This document shows, in pieces, positions 35,408-43,833 of a stretch of 64,000 nt of DNA; the stretch's first letter is position 1; every line of letters starts with the position of its first letter. The notes under the pieces were generated by a model. It was not told where the DNA came from. It saw nothing but the letters and a program-made list of their open reading frames with translations, and ran no database searches. This DNA comes from Streptomyces chartreusis NRRL 3882 (GTDB lineage: Bacteria; Actinomycetota; Actinomycetes; Streptomycetales; Streptomycetaceae), in the NCBI RefSeq assembly GCF_900236475.1, contig NZ_LT963352.1:5254001-5318000 (forward strand), in the 5' to 3' direction. Position numbers and translations under genes: made by a program.

Positions 35408-35471
35408 CTCTTCCCCCTTCGGTCCTGCCTTCGTCTTCGTCGTCCGTCCCCTTCCGCGAGGTACTCACGCC

Positions 35472-37253
35472 ATGACCCAGCCGCCGCCTCCGCCGCCCCA
35501 GCAGCCCCCGCCCGGGGGAGGCTTCGGGCCGCCCCAGGGCCGGCCCCCGCAGCCGGGGTACGGCTACCCGCAGGCTCCGCAGACGCCTCCGCCGGCGGCT
35601 CCGCAGACGCCGCCCCCGCCGCCCGCGCAGCAGCCTCAGCCGGGGTACGGCTATCCCGGCCAGCAGCCCGGATACGGCCAGCCCGGATACGGGCAGCCGC
35701 CGCAGGCGCCGTACGGGCAGCCGGGCCAGCCGGGATACGGGCAGCCCGGTTACGGCTATCCGCAGCCGACCATGCCGCTCCAGCCGCAGCCCGGACAGCC
35801 GGGCGGGGGCAGGAAGTTCAACGCGCAGCTGGCCATCATCGTGGCCGCGGTCGTGGCGATCGCCCTGATCGTCGGCGGCGGTGTCTGGTACTCCTCGTCC
35901 CAGGACGGCGGCAAGAAGGACGACACGGCCGGCTCCGGCGGCGGCACCGGCGGCACGGACGACAACAACGGCGGCACCAGCTCCGGCGGCAAGGAGAAGG
36001 CCCCGGCCGACCCCAGTGCCAAGGTCCTCTTCCAGGTCCCGATGCCCGAGGTGAAGAACGACAGCACGGTCGTCGTCTCCGGTTCGTGGCTCACCGACAA
36101 GACGTACGCCAAGAGCGGCATCGCCCAGATCGTCGGCTACGACCGCGACAAGGGCAGCAAGCAGTGGACGATCCCGCTGGACGGCCCGGTCTGCCAGGTC
36201 AGCCGCCATGTCACCGACGACAACAAGACGGCGATCCTCTACCAGCCCGCGATGCCGACCAAGGCCGACCCGTCGCACGGGTGCAGCCAGCTCGCCGTGA
36301 TCGATCTCGACGCCGGCAAGAGGCTGTGGACGAAGACCGTCAAGACCGGTGACCAGCTGATCAACTTCGACAACGTCACGATCAGCGGCGACACGGTCGC
36401 CGTCGGCAGCACCAGCGGCGGCGCCGCCTTCGACCTGTCCGGCAAGCTCCTGTGGAGCCCGAAGCCGACCGACTCCTGCTACGACGCCGGGTACGGCGGC
36501 GGCGACAAGCTGGTCGCGGTGCGCAAGTGCGGCACGTACGAGCAACGGCAGCTGCACATCCAGACCATCGACCCGGCGTCCGGGAAGGTGATCTCGGAGT
36601 ACAAGATGGCCCAGGGCATCGAGTACGCGAGCATCGTGTCGACCAACCCGCTCGTCGTGGCCGCCGACGTCGGCGACTCCGCGGGCGACGGCAGCGGCAT
36701 CTCCGACTTCTTCTCCATCGACAACAAGACCGGCAAGCTGCGCACGCGCATCTCCGCGCCGGGCGAGCAGTTCGCGGCCCGCTGCGAGGGCATCACCCGC
36801 ATCGAGTACTGCAACCAGCTGGCCGTCGGCAACGACCGGCTGTACCTGCCGACCGAGGAGCACGACGGCACCGGCGAGTACAGCCAGACCAACGAGATCG
36901 TCGCCTTCGACCTCGCCACCGGCAAGCAGACCGGGCAGCGGGCCGACGCGGGCGACGGCTACACGATCTCGCCGCTGCGCATGGACGGCGGCAACCTGAT
37001 CGCGTACAAGCGGCCGCCGTACGACAAGGGCGGGCAGATCGTGAGCATCGACGGGGGCAGCTTCAAGCAGACGAAGCTGCTGGAGAACCCGGCGACGGAC
37101 ACGGTGCGGGACGTGGAGACGAGCATGTCGCCGGAGTACTCCGAGCTCCTGTACGGCGACGGGCACCTGTTCATGTCCAAGGTGTACGCGAGCAAGCGGA
37201 CCAGCAGCACGAGTGAGAAGGAGTACCTCGCGGTCGCCTTCGGAACGAGCTGA
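35472..37253 (+). CDS. Proline-rich membrane-anchored beta-propeller protein 2
   Basis: 593 aa paralogue of the preceding gene with the same order: Pro/Gln/Gly/Tyr-rich cytoplasmic tail (residues 1-110, many YGQPGYG-type repeats), TM segment at about 117-138 (LAIIVAAVVAIALIVGGGVWY), then an extracytoplasmic beta-propeller with Trp-blade motifs (GSKQWTIPL, GKRLWTKTV, GKLLWSPK) and Cys residues. The pair is 64 bp apart and looks like a single transcript. A strong terminator follows. Function unknown. Confidence 0.8.
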   Translation: MTQPPPPPPQQPPPGGGFGPPQGRPPQPGYGYPQAPQTPPPAAPQTPPPPPAQQPQPGYGYPGQQPGYGQPGYGQPPQAPYGQPGQPGYGQPGYGYPQPTMPLQPQPGQPGGGRKFNAQLAIIVAAVVAIALIVGGGVWYSSSQDGGKKDDTAGSGGGTGGTDDNNGGTSSGGKEKAPADPSAKVLFQVPMPEVKNDSTVVVSGSWLTDKTYAKSGIAQIVGYDRDKGSKQWTIPLDGPVCQVSRHVTDDNKTAILYQPAMPTKADPSHGCSQLAVIDLDAGKRLWTKTVKTGDQLINFDNVTISGDTVAVGSTSGGAAFDLSGKLLWSPKPTDSCYDAGYGGGDKLVAVRKCGTYEQRQLHIQTIDPASGKVISEYKMAQGIEYASIVSTNPLVVAADVGDSAGDGSGISDFFSIDNKTGKLRTRISAPGEQFAARCEGITRIEYCNQLAVGNDRLYLPTEEHDGTGEYSQTNEIVAFDLATGKQTGQRADAGDGYTISPLRMDGGNLIAYKRPPYDKGGQIVSIDGGSFKQTKLLENPATDTVRDVETSMSPEYSELLYGDGHLFMSKVYASKRTSSTSEKEYLAVAFGTS

Positions 37254-37292
37254 TCGATCGGTGTCCGCTTGGTGATCGACTGAGTGCCGGTA

Positions 37293-37322
37293 CGGTCCCG
37301 TCCCTGTTCAGGGGCGGGACCG
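37293..37322 (+). terminator. Hairpin terminator of the beta-propeller operon
   Basis: CGGTCCCGTCCC (37293-37304) pairs with GGGGCGGGACCG (37311-37322) across a 6-nt loop; the one non-Watson-Crick pair is a G-T. No U-tract. Confidence 0.8.
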
Positions 37323-37493
37323 TTCGCGTTTGGCTCAGTCAACCTCGAATGAGAGGAATTTCGGCGATCCGGGGCGATTCTCGCCGGTAGGGGGAGCGCA
37401 ACGTCGAACAAGCGTGTAGCTTCCGGGGGCATGAAGGCGGGGGAGCCGGGGGGCTTCCATCTGGGGGGACCGGGGTGACTGGGGGGTTGCTCG

Positions 37494-38192
37494 ATGGGAG
37501 TGCGGCTCATGGTGGTCGACGACCACCGACTGCTGGCCGAGGCGTTGGCCTCGGCGCTGAAGCTGCGGGGGCACCGGGTGCTGGCCGCGGCGGCGCCGGC
37601 CGCGGGGGCGGCGGAGCTGGTGATCACACGGGCGCCGGAGGTGTGCCTGCTGGGGACGGCCACGCCGGCGGAGCCGGGGATCTTCGACCCGGTGGTGCGG
37701 ATCAAGCGGGAGCGTCCGCAGGTCGCGGTCCTGGTCCTGGGGCCGGTGCCGAGTCCGCGCGGTATCGCGGCCGCCTTCGCCGCGGGGGCGTCGGGGTACG
37801 TACGTCACGATGAGCGCATAGAGGGTGTCGAGCGGGCGATCATGAAGGCCCGGGCGGGGGAGGCGGCGGTGGCGCCGCAGCTGCTGCAAGGCGCGTTCAG
37901 CGAGTTGCTCAACCCGGCGGCCCAACCGGACGACGAGGGCCAGCGGTTGCTGTCGATGCTCACGCCGCGGGAGGTGGAGGTCCTGGTCCGCGTCGCGGAC
38001 GGCGAGGACACCCGCCTGATCGCGGCGGGCATGGGCATCGCCCCCTCCACGGCCCGCACGCACGTCCAACGGGTCCTGATGAAACTGGGAGTGGGCTCCC
38101 GCCTGGAGGCAGCGGCCCTGGCGGCTCGCACGGGGTTGCTGGACCGCGCGGGCCCACTCACCCGCCCCCCGGCCCCGGAACCGGAGCCGTAG
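37494..38192 (+). CDS. Atypical LuxR-type response regulator lacking the phospho-acceptor Asp
   Basis: 232 aa: receiver-like domain (1-120) and LuxR HTH (about 155-215, LTPREVEVLVRVADGEDTRLIAAGMGIAPSTARTHVQRVLMKLG as residues 160-203). The acidic pocket Asp9-Asp10 is present, but the phospho-acceptor position is Gly54 (VCLLGTATP instead of ...LxDxxMP), and the conserved Lys is replaced by Arg in SGYVRHD. It therefore cannot be phosphorylated in the usual way and is an orphan: there is no kinase beside it. It may be constitutive or ligand-controlled. It opens 240 bp after the propeller operon with its own promoter. Confidence 0.88.
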   Translation: MGVRLMVVDDHRLLAEALASALKLRGHRVLAAAAPAAGAAELVITRAPEVCLLGTATPAEPGIFDPVVRIKRERPQVAVLVLGPVPSPRGIAAAFAAGASGYVRHDERIEGVERAIMKARAGEAAVAPQLLQGAFSELLNPAAQPDDEGQRLLSMLTPREVEVLVRVADGEDTRLIAAGMGIAPSTARTHVQRVLMKLGVGSRLEAAALAARTGLLDRAGPLTRPPAPEPEP

Positions 38193-38231
38193 TCAGCGCG
38201 CTCGCCCCCCCCGCTGCGGCCAGTCGTGCCT

Positions 38232-38255
38232 CCCCCAAGCTCTTCGAGCAGGGGG
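38232..38255. repeat. Streptomyces-type hairpin repeat CCCCC-AA-GCTC-TTC-GAGC-A-GGGGG
   Basis: Left arm CCCCC (38232-38236) with GCTC (38239-38242), TTC loop, GAGC (38246-38249) and GGGGG (38251-38255). Flanking GTGCC (38226-38230) and GGCAC (38268-38272) extend the stem. Similar CCCCCxxGCTC...GAGCxGGGGG sequences are, from memory, very frequent between convergent genes in Streptomyces. It sits between two convergent ends and so probably terminates both. Confidence 0.65.
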
Positions 38256-38357
38256 TACCCCCAGGGCGGCACGGGTGGGCGCAGCGGCACCCCGCTCCGC
38301 CGGACTGCGCACCCACCCGGCCTCAGCACCGACGCCGAGTACCTGTGACGCCGTCGG

Positions 38358-38675
38358 TCACTCGGCCCGCTCCTCGTCCCCGGGCACGACACCCGGCGGC
38401 GGGGGAGCCACAGGCCGCAGCTTCAGCCACACCAGGAAGAACACCCCCAGCGCGAGCATCCCCAACCCGGTCCACAGGTTGATGTTCACACCCTCCGCCT
38501 TGTCGATGTCGGCATCGGACGCCGTGAACCCCGCGATCGTGACGATGACCCCGTAGACCACGAACAACCCACCGATGATCCGCCGGATGTCGAACAACCG
38601 CGCAGCCGTCGCCGACTTGCCCTGCAACTCGGTGACTTCCCGCTGCACGTCCTTCTCGGAGTAGAACTCGGACAT
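38358..38675 (-). CDS. Small two-TM membrane protein
   Basis: 105 aa. It has two TM segments (IGGLFVVYGVIVTIAGFTA and INLWTGLGMLALGVFFLVWLKL) separated by a short acidic loop (DADIDKAEG), and cytoplasmic ends. Its C-terminus is Pro-rich (PPPPGVVPGDEE). It lies 30 bp downstream of the sodium:solute symporter gene on the same strand and is likely co-transcribed with it. It may be an accessory subunit of the transporter; there is no motif to prove this. Confidence 0.72.
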   Translation of the reverse strand: MSEFYSEKDVQREVTELQGKSATAARLFDIRRIIGGLFVVYGVIVTIAGFTASDADIDKAEGVNINLWTGLGMLALGVFFLVWLKLRPVAPPPPGVVPGDEERAE

Positions 38676-38705
38676 GTTCCCTCAAACTCCCGGATCAGAA
38701 AGCGG

Positions 38706-40385
38706 TCAGAACGAGAACGGGATGTAGCAGGCCGCGGCCAGCACGACCGCGCCCCACCCCAGCAGCGCCGGCTTGCGATACCAGGCCTCGTCCCCGGGCG
38801 CGGGCGGCTCCGCCATGCCGGGCGAGGTCGTGCCGTAGACGAGCCCCTGGAGTTCCCCGACCGGCTTCGGCGCGGTGAAGAGCGACACCGCCACCATGAC
38901 GACCGCGCCCGCGACGAACCCCGCGATCGCCGAGACGAAGTTGGCCCCCTGGTCGGAGGGGATGTCGATGATGCCCTGCTTGTAGATGACGAAGTAGTTG
39001 ACCATCGCGGCGGTGGTGCCCGCGACGAGCCCCCAGAAGCCCGACTTCATGGACGCCCGCTTCCAGAACATGCCGATGATGAAGACGACGAACATCGGCA
39101 CGTTGAAGAAGGAGAACAGCGTCTGGAGGTAGCTCATGATGTTGGAGAAGGACGACGCCAGGAACGCCGTGCCGATGGAGGCCAGGACACCGATCGCGGT
39201 GATCAGGCGGCCGAAGCGCACGTAGTACGCGTCCTCCCGCCCCTTCACCACGTACTTCGCCCAGATGTCCGTCGTGAACACCGTGTTGAACGACGACACG
39301 TTGGCCGCCATGCCCGCCATGAACGCCGCGAGGAGGCCGGTCACGGCGATGCCCAGCACGCCGTTGGGCAGCAACTGCTCCATCAGGTAAGGGATCGCGT
39401 CGTTGTACTGGAGGTCGGAGCCGGACGTGCCGATCTTCGGGACCAGCACCGCGGCGACCAGACCCGGGATCATCACCAGGAAGACGATGAAGATCTTCGG
39501 GAACGCGGCGATGAGTGGTGTGCGCTGGGCCGCCGAGAGGTTCTTCGCGGACAGGGCGCGCTGCACCTCGGCGAAGTTCGTCGTCCAGTAGCCGAAAGAG
39601 AGCACGAAGCCCAGGCCCAGGACGATCGTCAGCCAGTTGGCGCCCAGCGGGTTGGCACTGCCGATGCCCGTGCCGCCCCAGGAGGTCATGAAGTCGGCGC
39701 CGTGGGACCGGGTGAGGGAGTCGGACAGGCCGTCCCAGCCTCCGACGCTCTTCAGGCCGAGCACCGTGATGGGGATGAGCGCGGCGAGGATCACGAAGAA
39801 CTGGAGGACCTCGTTGTAGATGGCCGAGGAGAGGCCGCCGAGGGTGATGTAGGCGAGTACGAAGAAGCCGGCGACCACGATGGCCACCCACTCCGGCCAG
39901 CCCAGCAGCGCCTCGACGACGATGGCCAGGGCGTAGAGGTTGACGCCCGCGATGAGGATGGCGGCGCAGGCGAAGAGGCCCGAGCTGAGCAGGTGCGCGG
40001 CCCTGTCGAAGCGCAGCAGCAGGAACTCCGGGACCGAGCGGACCTTGGAGCCGTAGTAGAAGGGCATCATCACCAGGCCGAGGAAGACCATGGCCGGGAT
40101 GGCGCCGATCCAGTACCAGTGCGTGGTGTAGACGCCGTACTGGGCGCTGTTGGCGGCCATGCCGAGGATCTCGGTGGCGCCCAGGTTGGCGGCGATGAAC
40201 GCGAGGCCGGTGACCCAGGCGGGCAGGGAACGGCCGGAGAGGAAGAAGTCGAGACTGGTCTTCACCGAGCGGCGGGCGGCGAAGCCGATGCCGAGGACGA
40301 CGGCGAAGTAGATGCCGAGGATCGTGTAGTCGAGCCAGTTCGTGGGGAGTCGCAGCTCGGCTGCCAGGTAGGTGGGGGGATGCAT
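38706..40385 (-). CDS. Sodium:solute symporter (SSS family, probable sugar transporter)
   Basis: 559 aa with about 13 TM segments and the LeuT-fold SSS pattern. The conserved first helix DYTILGIYFAVVLGIGF, the RSLPAWVTGLAFIAANLGATEILGMAA region (about 52-78), and the SGLT-type VLAYITLGGLSSAIYNEVLQFF element (about 195) are visible, the latter typical of sugar/galactoside SSS members. It diverges from galT and shares its upstream region, so import of galactose or a galactoside by sodium symport is a sound inference. The small membrane protein follows in the same operon. Confidence 0.9.
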   Translation of the reverse strand: MHPPTYLAAELRLPTNWLDYTILGIYFAVVLGIGFAARRSVKTSLDFFLSGRSLPAWVTGLAFIAANLGATEILGMAANSAQYGVYTTHWYWIGAIPAMVFLGLVMMPFYYGSKVRSVPEFLLLRFDRAAHLLSSGLFACAAILIAGVNLYALAIVVEALLGWPEWVAIVVAGFFVLAYITLGGLSSAIYNEVLQFFVILAALIPITVLGLKSVGGWDGLSDSLTRSHGADFMTSWGGTGIGSANPLGANWLTIVLGLGFVLSFGYWTTNFAEVQRALSAKNLSAAQRTPLIAAFPKIFIVFLVMIPGLVAAVLVPKIGTSGSDLQYNDAIPYLMEQLLPNGVLGIAVTGLLAAFMAGMAANVSSFNTVFTTDIWAKYVVKGREDAYYVRFGRLITAIGVLASIGTAFLASSFSNIMSYLQTLFSFFNVPMFVVFIIGMFWKRASMKSGFWGLVAGTTAAMVNYFVIYKQGIIDIPSDQGANFVSAIAGFVAGAVVMVAVSLFTAPKPVGELQGLVYGTTSPGMAEPPAPGDEAWYRKPALLGWGAVVLAAACYIPFSF

Positions 40386-40453
40386 GAGCCCTCGCTTCGT
40401 TGCGCGAACCGATACCTCGCGGAATCTACGCCTCCGCCTTCAGATATTGAACA

Positions 40454-40549
40454 CGTCCGTTGATGCTCTTTGTTTGATTGTGATGTTGACGAATGTGGTG
40501 AGTTGTGTTTTGGTATGTTGGGTTATGTTTGAAGGATGAGGAGTCCGGC
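40454..40549 (+). promoter_or_regulatory. gal operon promoter/operator region (T/G-rich)
   Basis: Unusually AT-rich for this genome. ATGTTG/ATGTTT-type motifs occur at 40483, 40515 and 40525 (the last two 10 bp apart), with TTGACG at 40486-40491 and a TATGTT at 40514-40519 that could be a -10. From memory, Streptomyces galP1 is galactose-induced and glucose-repressed through an operator in this region. No consensus -35/-10 spacing was found. Confidence 0.5.
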
Positions 40550-41611
40550 GTGAAGAAGACCTCGACCCGGCTGGCCGACGGTCGCGAGCTCATCTACTAC
40601 GACCTGCGTGACGACAGCGTGCGGGACGCGGCCGACCGCCGCCCGCTGGACCGCACCGTCACCACGTCCGAGATCCGCCGCGACCCCCTGCTCGGCGACT
40701 CCGTCGCCATCGCCTCGCACCGCCAGGGCCGCACCTACCATCCGCCGGCCGACGAGTGTCCCCTGTGCCCCTCCGAGGGCGACCGGCTGAGCGAGATCCC
40801 GGACTCGTCGTACGACGTCGTCGTGTTCGAGAACCGGTTCCCCTCGCTGGCCGGCGACTCCGGCCGGTGCGAGGTCGTCTGCTTCACGTCCGACCACAAC
40901 GCGTCCTTCGCGAGCCTCAGCGAGGAGCAGGCCGGCCTGGTGCTGGAGGCGTGGACGGACCGTACGTCGGAGCTGTCCCATCTCCCCTCCGTCGAGCAGG
41001 TGTTCTGCTTCGAGAACCGGGGTGCCGAGATCGGCGTGACCCTCCAGCACCCGCACGGACAGATCTACGCCTACCCCTTCACCACCCCGCGCACCGCCCT
41101 GATGCTCCGCTCCGTCGCGGCCCACAAGGAGATGACGGGCGGGGAGAACCTCTTCGACGCCGTCCTGGAGCGTGAACTCGCCGAGGAACGGATCGTCCTG
41201 GAGGGCGACCACTGGGTGGCCTTCGTGCCGTACGCGGCGCACTGGCCGTACGAGGTCCACCTGTACCCCAAGCGCCGCGTGCCCGACCTGCTCGGGCTGG
41301 ACGAGGCGGCGCGCACAGAGTTCCCCAAGATTTATCTGGAACTCTTGAGGCGCTTCGACCGGATCTTCGGTGAGGGCGAGCCTCCGACCCCGTACATCGC
41401 GGCCTGGCACCAGGCCCCGTTCGGCGCGCTGGAGGAGTTCGACGGGGTCGTGCGGGAGGATTTCGCGCTTCACCTCGAGCTTTTCACCATCCGCCGCACT
41501 TCCGGCAAGTTGAAGTTCCTCGCGGGTTCCGAGTCCGGTATGAACGTCTTCATCAATGACGTGCCGCCGGAGCGCGCGGCCGAGCGACTGCGAGAGGTAG
41601 CGAGTTCATGA
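40550..41611 (+). CDS. galT: Galactose-1-phosphate uridylyltransferase
   Basis: 353 aa enzyme of the Leloir pathway, transferring UMP between glucose-1-P and galactose-1-P. The catalytic HPH motif is QHPHGQIYAYPF (His near residue 167-169). The zinc-site CPLCPSEGD (about 69) is present. The GTG 40550 is seven bases after AGGAG. Cytoplasmic. Its stop overlaps the galE ATG by four bases. Confidence 0.94.
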   Translation: MKKTSTRLADGRELIYYDLRDDSVRDAADRRPLDRTVTTSEIRRDPLLGDSVAIASHRQGRTYHPPADECPLCPSEGDRLSEIPDSSYDVVVFENRFPSLAGDSGRCEVVCFTSDHNASFASLSEEQAGLVLEAWTDRTSELSHLPSVEQVFCFENRGAEIGVTLQHPHGQIYAYPFTTPRTALMLRSVAAHKEMTGGENLFDAVLERELAEERIVLEGDHWVAFVPYAAHWPYEVHLYPKRRVPDLLGLDEAARTEFPKIYLELLRRFDRIFGEGEPPTPYIAAWHQAPFGALEEFDGVVREDFALHLELFTIRRTSGKLKFLAGSESGMNVFINDVPPERAAERLREVASS

Positions 41612-42570
41612 GCGGCAAGTACCTGGTGACAGGCGGCGCGGGTTTCGTCGGCAGCGTGGTCGCCCAGCACCTGCTGGAAGCCGGTCACGAGGTCGTCGTC
41701 CTCGACAACCTCTCCACGGGCTTCCGCGAGGGCGTCCCGGCGGGTGCCTCCTTCGTGGAGGGCGACATCCGCGACGCCGCCAAGTGGCTGGACTCCTCCT
41801 TCGACGGCGTCCTGCACTTCGCCGCGTTCTCGCAGGTCGGCGAGTCGGTCGTGAAGCCGGAGAAGTACTGGGACAACAACGTCGGCGGCACCATGGCCCT
41901 GCTCGCGGCGATGCGCGAGGCGGGCGTCCGCAAGCTCGTCTTCTCCTCGACGGCGGCGACGTACGGCGAGCCGGAGCAGGTCCCGATCGTCGAGTCGGCG
42001 CCCACCGCCCCGACCAACCCGTACGGCGCCACGAAGCTCGCGGTGGACCACATGATCAGCGGTGAGGCGGCCGCCCACGGCCTGGGCGCGGTCTCGCTGC
42101 GCTACTTCAACGTGGCCGGGGCGTACGGCGAGTACGGCGAGCGCCACGACCCCGAGTCCCACCTGATCCCGCTCGTCCTCCAGGTCGCGCAGGGCAGGCG
42201 CGACGCGATCTCCGTCTTCGGCGACGACTACCCGACGCCGGACGGCACCTGCGTGCGCGACTACATCCACGTCGCGGACCTGGCCGAGGCCCACCTGCTG
42301 GCGCTGGGCGCCGCCGCCTCCGGCGAGCACCTGATCTGCAACCTCGGCAACGGCAACGGCTTCTCCGTCCGCGAGGTCATCGAGACGGTCCGCCGGGTGA
42401 CCGGCCACCCGATCCCGGAAGTGGTCGCCCCCCGCCGGGGCGGCGATCCGGCGGTCCTGGTGGCATCGGCCGCCACGGCGCGCGAGAAGCTGGGCTGGAA
42501 GCCGTCCCGAGCGGACCTCGACGGAATCGTCGCGGACGCCTGGGACTTCGCGCAGCGGCGCGACAACTAG
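41608..42570 (+). CDS. galE: UDP-glucose 4-epimerase
   Basis: 320 aa extended SDR. NAD-binding GGAGFVGS (residues about 7-14), the catalytic Ser-Tyr-Lys set (FSSTAATYGEPE, then NPYGATKLAVD) and the epimerase-type YFNVAGAYGEYGERH are present. The start overlaps the galT stop (ATGA). It interconverts UDP-glucose and UDP-galactose. In S. lividans a second promoter galP2 drives galE-galK; I cannot see it here with confidence. Confidence 0.94.
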   Translation: MSGKYLVTGGAGFVGSVVAQHLLEAGHEVVVLDNLSTGFREGVPAGASFVEGDIRDAAKWLDSSFDGVLHFAAFSQVGESVVKPEKYWDNNVGGTMALLAAMREAGVRKLVFSSTAATYGEPEQVPIVESAPTAPTNPYGATKLAVDHMISGEAAAHGLGAVSLRYFNVAGAYGEYGERHDPESHLIPLVLQVAQGRRDAISVFGDDYPTPDGTCVRDYIHVADLAEAHLLALGAAASGEHLICNLGNGNGFSVREVIETVRRVTGHPIPEVVAPRRGGDPAVLVASAATAREKLGWKPSRADLDGIVADAWDFAQRRDN

Positions 42571-42597
42571 TACGGAACGAAGGGTCAGGGGTCAGGG

Positions 42598-43773
42598 ATG
42601 AGCGAGGCTGTTGCCGACGAGGCCGCCGGAGCGGTCGCCGAGCGGTTCACGGAGCTGTACGGCGCCGAGCCGCACGGAGTCTGGGCGGCACCGGGCCGCG
42701 TCAACCTCATCGGTGAGCACACCGACTACAACGACGGCTTCGTCATGCCGTTCGCCCTGCCGCACACGGCGGTGGCGGCGGTCTCCCGCCGTGCGGACGG
42801 CGTGCTCCGCCTCCACTCGGCGGACGTCGAGGGCGGGGTGAGCGAACTCCGCCTGGACGACCTGTCCCCCGAGTCGGACAAGAACTGGACGGCGTACCCG
42901 GCGGGCGTGGTGTGGGCCCTGCGCGAGGCCGGCCACGCGGTGACCGGCGCGGACATCCACCTGTCCTCCACGGTCCCCTCGGGCGCGGGCCTGTCGTCGT
43001 CGGCGGCGCTGGAAGTGGTCGTGGCACTGGCCCTGAACGACCTGTACGCGCTGGACCTGCGGGGCTGGCAGCTGGCCCGCCTGTGCCAGCGCGCGGAGAA
43101 CGTCTACGTGGGCGCCCCGGTCGGCATCATGGACCAGACCGCGTCGGCGTGCTGCGAGGCGGGCCACGCCCTCTTCCTCGACACCCGCGACCTCTCCCAG
43201 CGCCAGATCCCCTTCGACCTGGCGGCCGAGGGCATGCGCCTCCTCGTCGTCGACACGCAGGTCAAGCACTCCCACAGCGAGGGCGAGTACGGCAAGCGCC
43301 GCGCGGGCTGCGAGAAGGGCGCGGCGCTGCTCGGCGTCGACGCCCTGCGGGACGTGCCGTACGCGGAACTGGACGAGGCCCTGGCCCGCCTCGGCGACGA
43401 GGACGAGGTCCGCCGCCTGGTCCGCCACATCGTCACGGAGAACGAGCGCGTCGAGCGGGTGGTGTCCTTGCTGGAGTCGGGCGAGACCCGGGCGATCGGC
43501 CCGGTCCTGGCCGAGGGCCACGCCTCCCTCCGGGACGACTTCCGCATCTCCTGCCCCGAACTGGACCTGGTCGTCGACACGGCCCTCACCTCCGGCGCCC
43601 TGGGTGCCCGCATGACCGGCGGCGGCTTCGGCGGCTCGGCGATCGTCCTCGCCGAGGAGACCGACGTGGACGCGCTCACCAAGGCGATCCAGGAGGCCTT
43701 CGCCACGGCGGGCTTCACCGCACCGCGCGTCTTCGAGGCAGTGCCGTCAGCCGGGGCGCGCCGCCTGCGCTGA
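42598..43773 (+). CDS. galK: Galactokinase
   Basis: 391 aa GHMP-family kinase that phosphorylates galactose. The galactokinase signature GRVNLIGEHTDYNDGFVMP is at about residues 31-49. The ATP loop is PSGAGLSSSAALEV and the C-terminal motif GGGFGGSAIVL. The ATG follows a GGGTCAGGG stretch. A terminator closes the operon. The full Leloir set beside a symporter marks a galactose utilisation locus. Confidence 0.95.
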   Translation: MSEAVADEAAGAVAERFTELYGAEPHGVWAAPGRVNLIGEHTDYNDGFVMPFALPHTAVAAVSRRADGVLRLHSADVEGGVSELRLDDLSPESDKNWTAYPAGVVWALREAGHAVTGADIHLSSTVPSGAGLSSSAALEVVVALALNDLYALDLRGWQLARLCQRAENVYVGAPVGIMDQTASACCEAGHALFLDTRDLSQRQIPFDLAAEGMRLLVVDTQVKHSHSEGEYGKRRAGCEKGAALLGVDALRDVPYAELDEALARLGDEDEVRRLVRHIVTENERVERVVSLLESGETRAIGPVLAEGHASLRDDFRISCPELDLVVDTALTSGALGARMTGGGFGGSAIVLAEETDVDALTKAIQEAFATAGFTAPRVFEAVPSAGARRLR

Positions 43774-43781
43774 CAGCCCGA

Positions 43782-43817
43782 GCGGGCGCCCTGTCCTCCA
43801 CGAGGAAGGGCGCCCGC
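43782..43817. terminator. Bidirectional hairpin terminator after galK
   Basis: Perfect 11-bp inverted repeat GCGGGCGCCCT (43782-43792) and AGGGCGCCCGC (43807-43817), 14-nt loop, between galK and the convergent secreted-protein gene. Confidence 0.85.
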
Positions 43818-43833
43818 CCGCTTCTCCGCTACG

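Noticed and set aside
40386..40549. A short gene in the gal divergent promoter
   Set aside because: The AT-rich sequence with repeated ATGTT motifs looks like an operator; the in-frame start at 40505 is upstream noise for galT.
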